Positions 7,706-8,511 of a stretch of 8,511 nucleotides of DNA are shown piece after piece. Under the pieces are notes generated by a model. The model did not search any database. It saw only the letters and a list, made by a program, of their open reading frames with translations, and was not told the origin of the DNA. Location: contig CAZMXI010000196.1 in NCBI GenBank assembly GCA_964570205.1, positions 1-8,511 of the forward strand, written 5' to 3'. This DNA comes from CAZMXI01 sp964570205. Lineage in GTDB: Bacteria; Planctomycetota; Phycisphaerae; Tepidisphaerales; Tepidisphaeraceae. Every line of letters begins with the position of its first letter. Position 1 is the stretch's first letter. Both the position numbers and the translations under genes were made by a program.

Positions 7706-8320
7706 TCATCCGTTCTTCAGCACAATTCGCTCAAGTGTGTTGCCCACATCCTCACAGCCGTCAATGGCATTCTCGATGTAGTCGTGCAGTTCCNNNNNNN
7801 NNNGCGCGTCGGCCCCGTTGTGAAACAGGCGAGACATCGCCGCGTGATGGTTGTCGTCGCCGGTGCTCTCGTGCGCGTGGATCTCGATGAGCTTGGGGCT
7901 CAGATCGGAGAGTTTTCGGCTCTTTCGGAGCATCCCGACGGCGTCCCGCACCGCCTGGGTGCCCGCCACCAGCACATCGGTCTGTTTCAGGAACTCCGGC
8001 TCGGCCTGGTTTACGTGGAACAGGGGGAATCGCTTGGCGAGGGCATCGATCGCGTCGATGATGTCATCCATGCCGCCCACGAGTTCGTGGATGTCCTCCC
8101 GGTCGAAGGGCGTGATAAACGTGCGGTCCAGCCGTTCCAGGGCCGCGTGGGCCAGGTCATCGGCATCGTGCTCATCCCGTCGGATCGCCTGGATGTGCTG
8201 ATCGAGCTTCGGGAAATCCCTGGCCAGCCTGTGCAGGTGCTGCGCGGCGCTAACGATCTTCTGCGCCATGTTCTCAAAGAGGTCGAAAAACACCGTGTCC
8301 TTCGGGAGGAGATTGAACAT
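7706..8320 (-). CDS. PhoU-like DUF47 protein (interrupted by an assembly gap)
   Basis: Proteins of the DUF47/PhoU_div family are helical cytoplasmic partners of PiT transporters and are thought to modulate phosphate uptake. The helical pattern and landmarks fit: FFDLFENMAQ near the N terminus, HDADDLAH (51-58), the conserved TFITPFDREDIHELV (67-81) with MDDIIDAID (84-92), and the C-terminal NAIDGCEDVGNTLERIVLKN. The two acidic clusters match the E/D-rich metal-binding bundles of PhoU folds. The 204-residue length is close to the family's usual 205-215. Ten N's (7794-7803) hide four codons near residues 173-176, and the frame is the same on both sides. The true protein is probably about three residues longer. 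The ATG at 8320 has GAAGG (8325-8329) 4 nt upstream. It is the first gene of the DUF47-PiT operon. Confidence 0.93.
   Translation of the reverse strand: MFNLLPKDTVFFDLFENMAQKIVSAAQHLHRLARDFPKLDQHIQAIRRDEHDADDLAHAALERLDRTFITPFDREDIHELVGGMDDIIDAIDALAKRFPLFHVNQAEPEFLKQTDVLVAGTQAVRDAVGMLRKSRKLSDLSPKLIEIHAHESTGDDNHHAAMSRLFHNGADAXXXXELHDYIENAIDGCEDVGNTLERIVLKNG
7794..7803. other. Assembly gap of ten N's inside the DUF47 gene
   Basis: Ten unknown bases interrupt the coding sequence. A round number of N's usually marks a scaffold join of estimated or arbitrary length rather than ten ambiguous calls. The flanking sequence stays in one reading frame. Confidence 0.95.
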
Positions 8321-8351
8321 AGGGCCTTCGTTGGTTGTCGAGTCAGATGGC

Positions 8352-8390
8352 GTTAAGGCTGCGCTTGGATTCTGCTAAGAATCCGCTAAG
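8352..8390. repeat. Four hexamers at an 11-bp period, Pho-box-like
   Basis: On the plus strand GTTAAG (8352), GCTTGG (8363), GCTAAG (8374) and GCTAAG (8385) start exactly 11 bp apart. Read toward the gene they are CTTAGC, CTTAGC, CCAAGC and CTTAAC. Two copies are identical, one differs at one base and one at two. Direct repeats at this period are typical of binding sites for PhoB/PhoP-type regulators, where dimers stack along one DNA face; the B. subtilis PhoP box is a TTAACA-like repeat of similar spacing. The array lies 32-70 bp upstream of the DUF47 start. Confidence 0.45.
8367..8384. repeat. Inverted repeat in the phosphate-operon leader
   Basis: GGATTC (8367-8372) and GAATCC (8379-8384) are perfect 6-bp arms around a 6-bp loop, inside the 11-bp-period repeat array. 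It could be a dimer operator or a small RNA hairpin in the leader. It overlaps the direct repeats, so the two readings compete to explain the same bases. Confidence 0.4.
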
Positions 8391-8396
8391 GCGTAG

Positions 8397-8424
8397 ATTG
8401 TAAACGACGCCGGCGATTGTTCAA
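8397..8424 (-). promoter_or_regulatory. Candidate promoter of the DUF47-PiT operon
   Basis: On the minus strand TTGAAC (8419-8424, four of six matches to the -35 consensus) and TACAAT (8397-8402, five of six matches to the -10 consensus) are separated by 16 bp. The predicted start near 8390 leaves a leader of about 70 nt before the ATG at 8320. If this is the true promoter, the 11-bp-period repeats lie at and just after the transcription start, a position more usual for repression than for activation. Confidence 0.4.
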
Positions 8425-8511
8425 CCCGCAGGGCGGCGATACCGCACCGGCCGAATCCCTGATCTATCCCCACTTTGGCACCGCCTGCAGTGTGGCCCGA
8501 AGGAACGCGGT
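8425..8511. other. Right edge, no supported gene
   Basis: This stretch lies upstream of the phosphate operon promoter. On the minus strand one frame is open from the edge to a TAG at 8464-8466 (15 codons) and could be the tail of a neighbouring gene. A second frame is open even longer, so nothing can be claimed. I see no repeat, RNA gene or terminator here. Confidence 0.4.

Noticed and set aside
7053..7709. 218-codon minus-strand frame overlapping pit
   Set aside because: It reads pit in a shifted frame. The pit frame carries both PiT signature repeats and this one carries none.
8464..8511. Fifteen-codon minus-strand tail of a gene beyond the right edge
   Set aside because: It is too short to judge. 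Another frame is open for longer, and no family signal can be read.

Overview
The window is a GC-rich stretch of bacterial chromosome with dense, ordinary gene packing. It holds six protein genes plus the start of a seventh. The lineage is probably Planctomycetota, perhaps Phycisphaerae. That guess rests on overall gene style: long low-SD starts, a planctomycete-looking PriA and a histidine kinase with a large unassigned sensor region. It is an inference that the sequence alone cannot prove. A run of ten N's at 7794-7803 shows that this is a scaffolded assembly, probably from a draft or metagenome.

Layout from left to right. (1) Positions 1-376, minus strand: the first 125 codons of enolase (eno), running off the left edge. 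Upstream of it is a 253-bp intergenic region with a candidate promoter and a 16-bp perfect palindrome. (2) Positions 630-3139, minus strand: a two-component pair with an OmpR/PhoB-type response regulator first and a membrane histidine kinase second, joined by a 4-bp GTGA overlap. (3) Positions 3237-4112, minus strand: an unrecognised multi-pass membrane protein, 97 bp upstream of the regulator and possibly co-transcribed with it. (4) Positions 4113-4185: a 73-bp divergent spacer carrying back-to-back -10 elements. (5) Positions 4186-6555, plus strand: priA, the replication-restart helicase. (6) Positions 6560-8320, minus strand: a phosphate module in which a PhoU-like DUF47 protein is followed by a PiT-family phosphate transporter. 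It converges on priA with only 4 bp between the stop codons. (7) Positions 8321-8511: the regulatory region of the phosphate module.

How the parts may fit together. DUF47 plus PiT is a well-known pairing for low-affinity phosphate uptake and its control. The leader of this operon carries four hexamers at an exact 11-bp period (8352-8390), the spacing of Pho-type boxes bound by OmpR/PhoB-family regulators. A regulator of that family is encoded about 5 kb away in the same window. This makes local phosphate control a reasonable hypothesis, but the kinase lacks the PAS domain typical of PhoR and its ligand is unknown. The other genes (eno, priA) are housekeeping.

I found no clearly new multi-gene system, mobile element, CRISPR array, tRNA or rRNA. 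The items most worth a second look are the 11-bp-periodic repeats, the HAMP-less and PAS-less kinase with its roughly 300-residue outer region, the unassigned membrane protein, and the overlapping divergent promoters.
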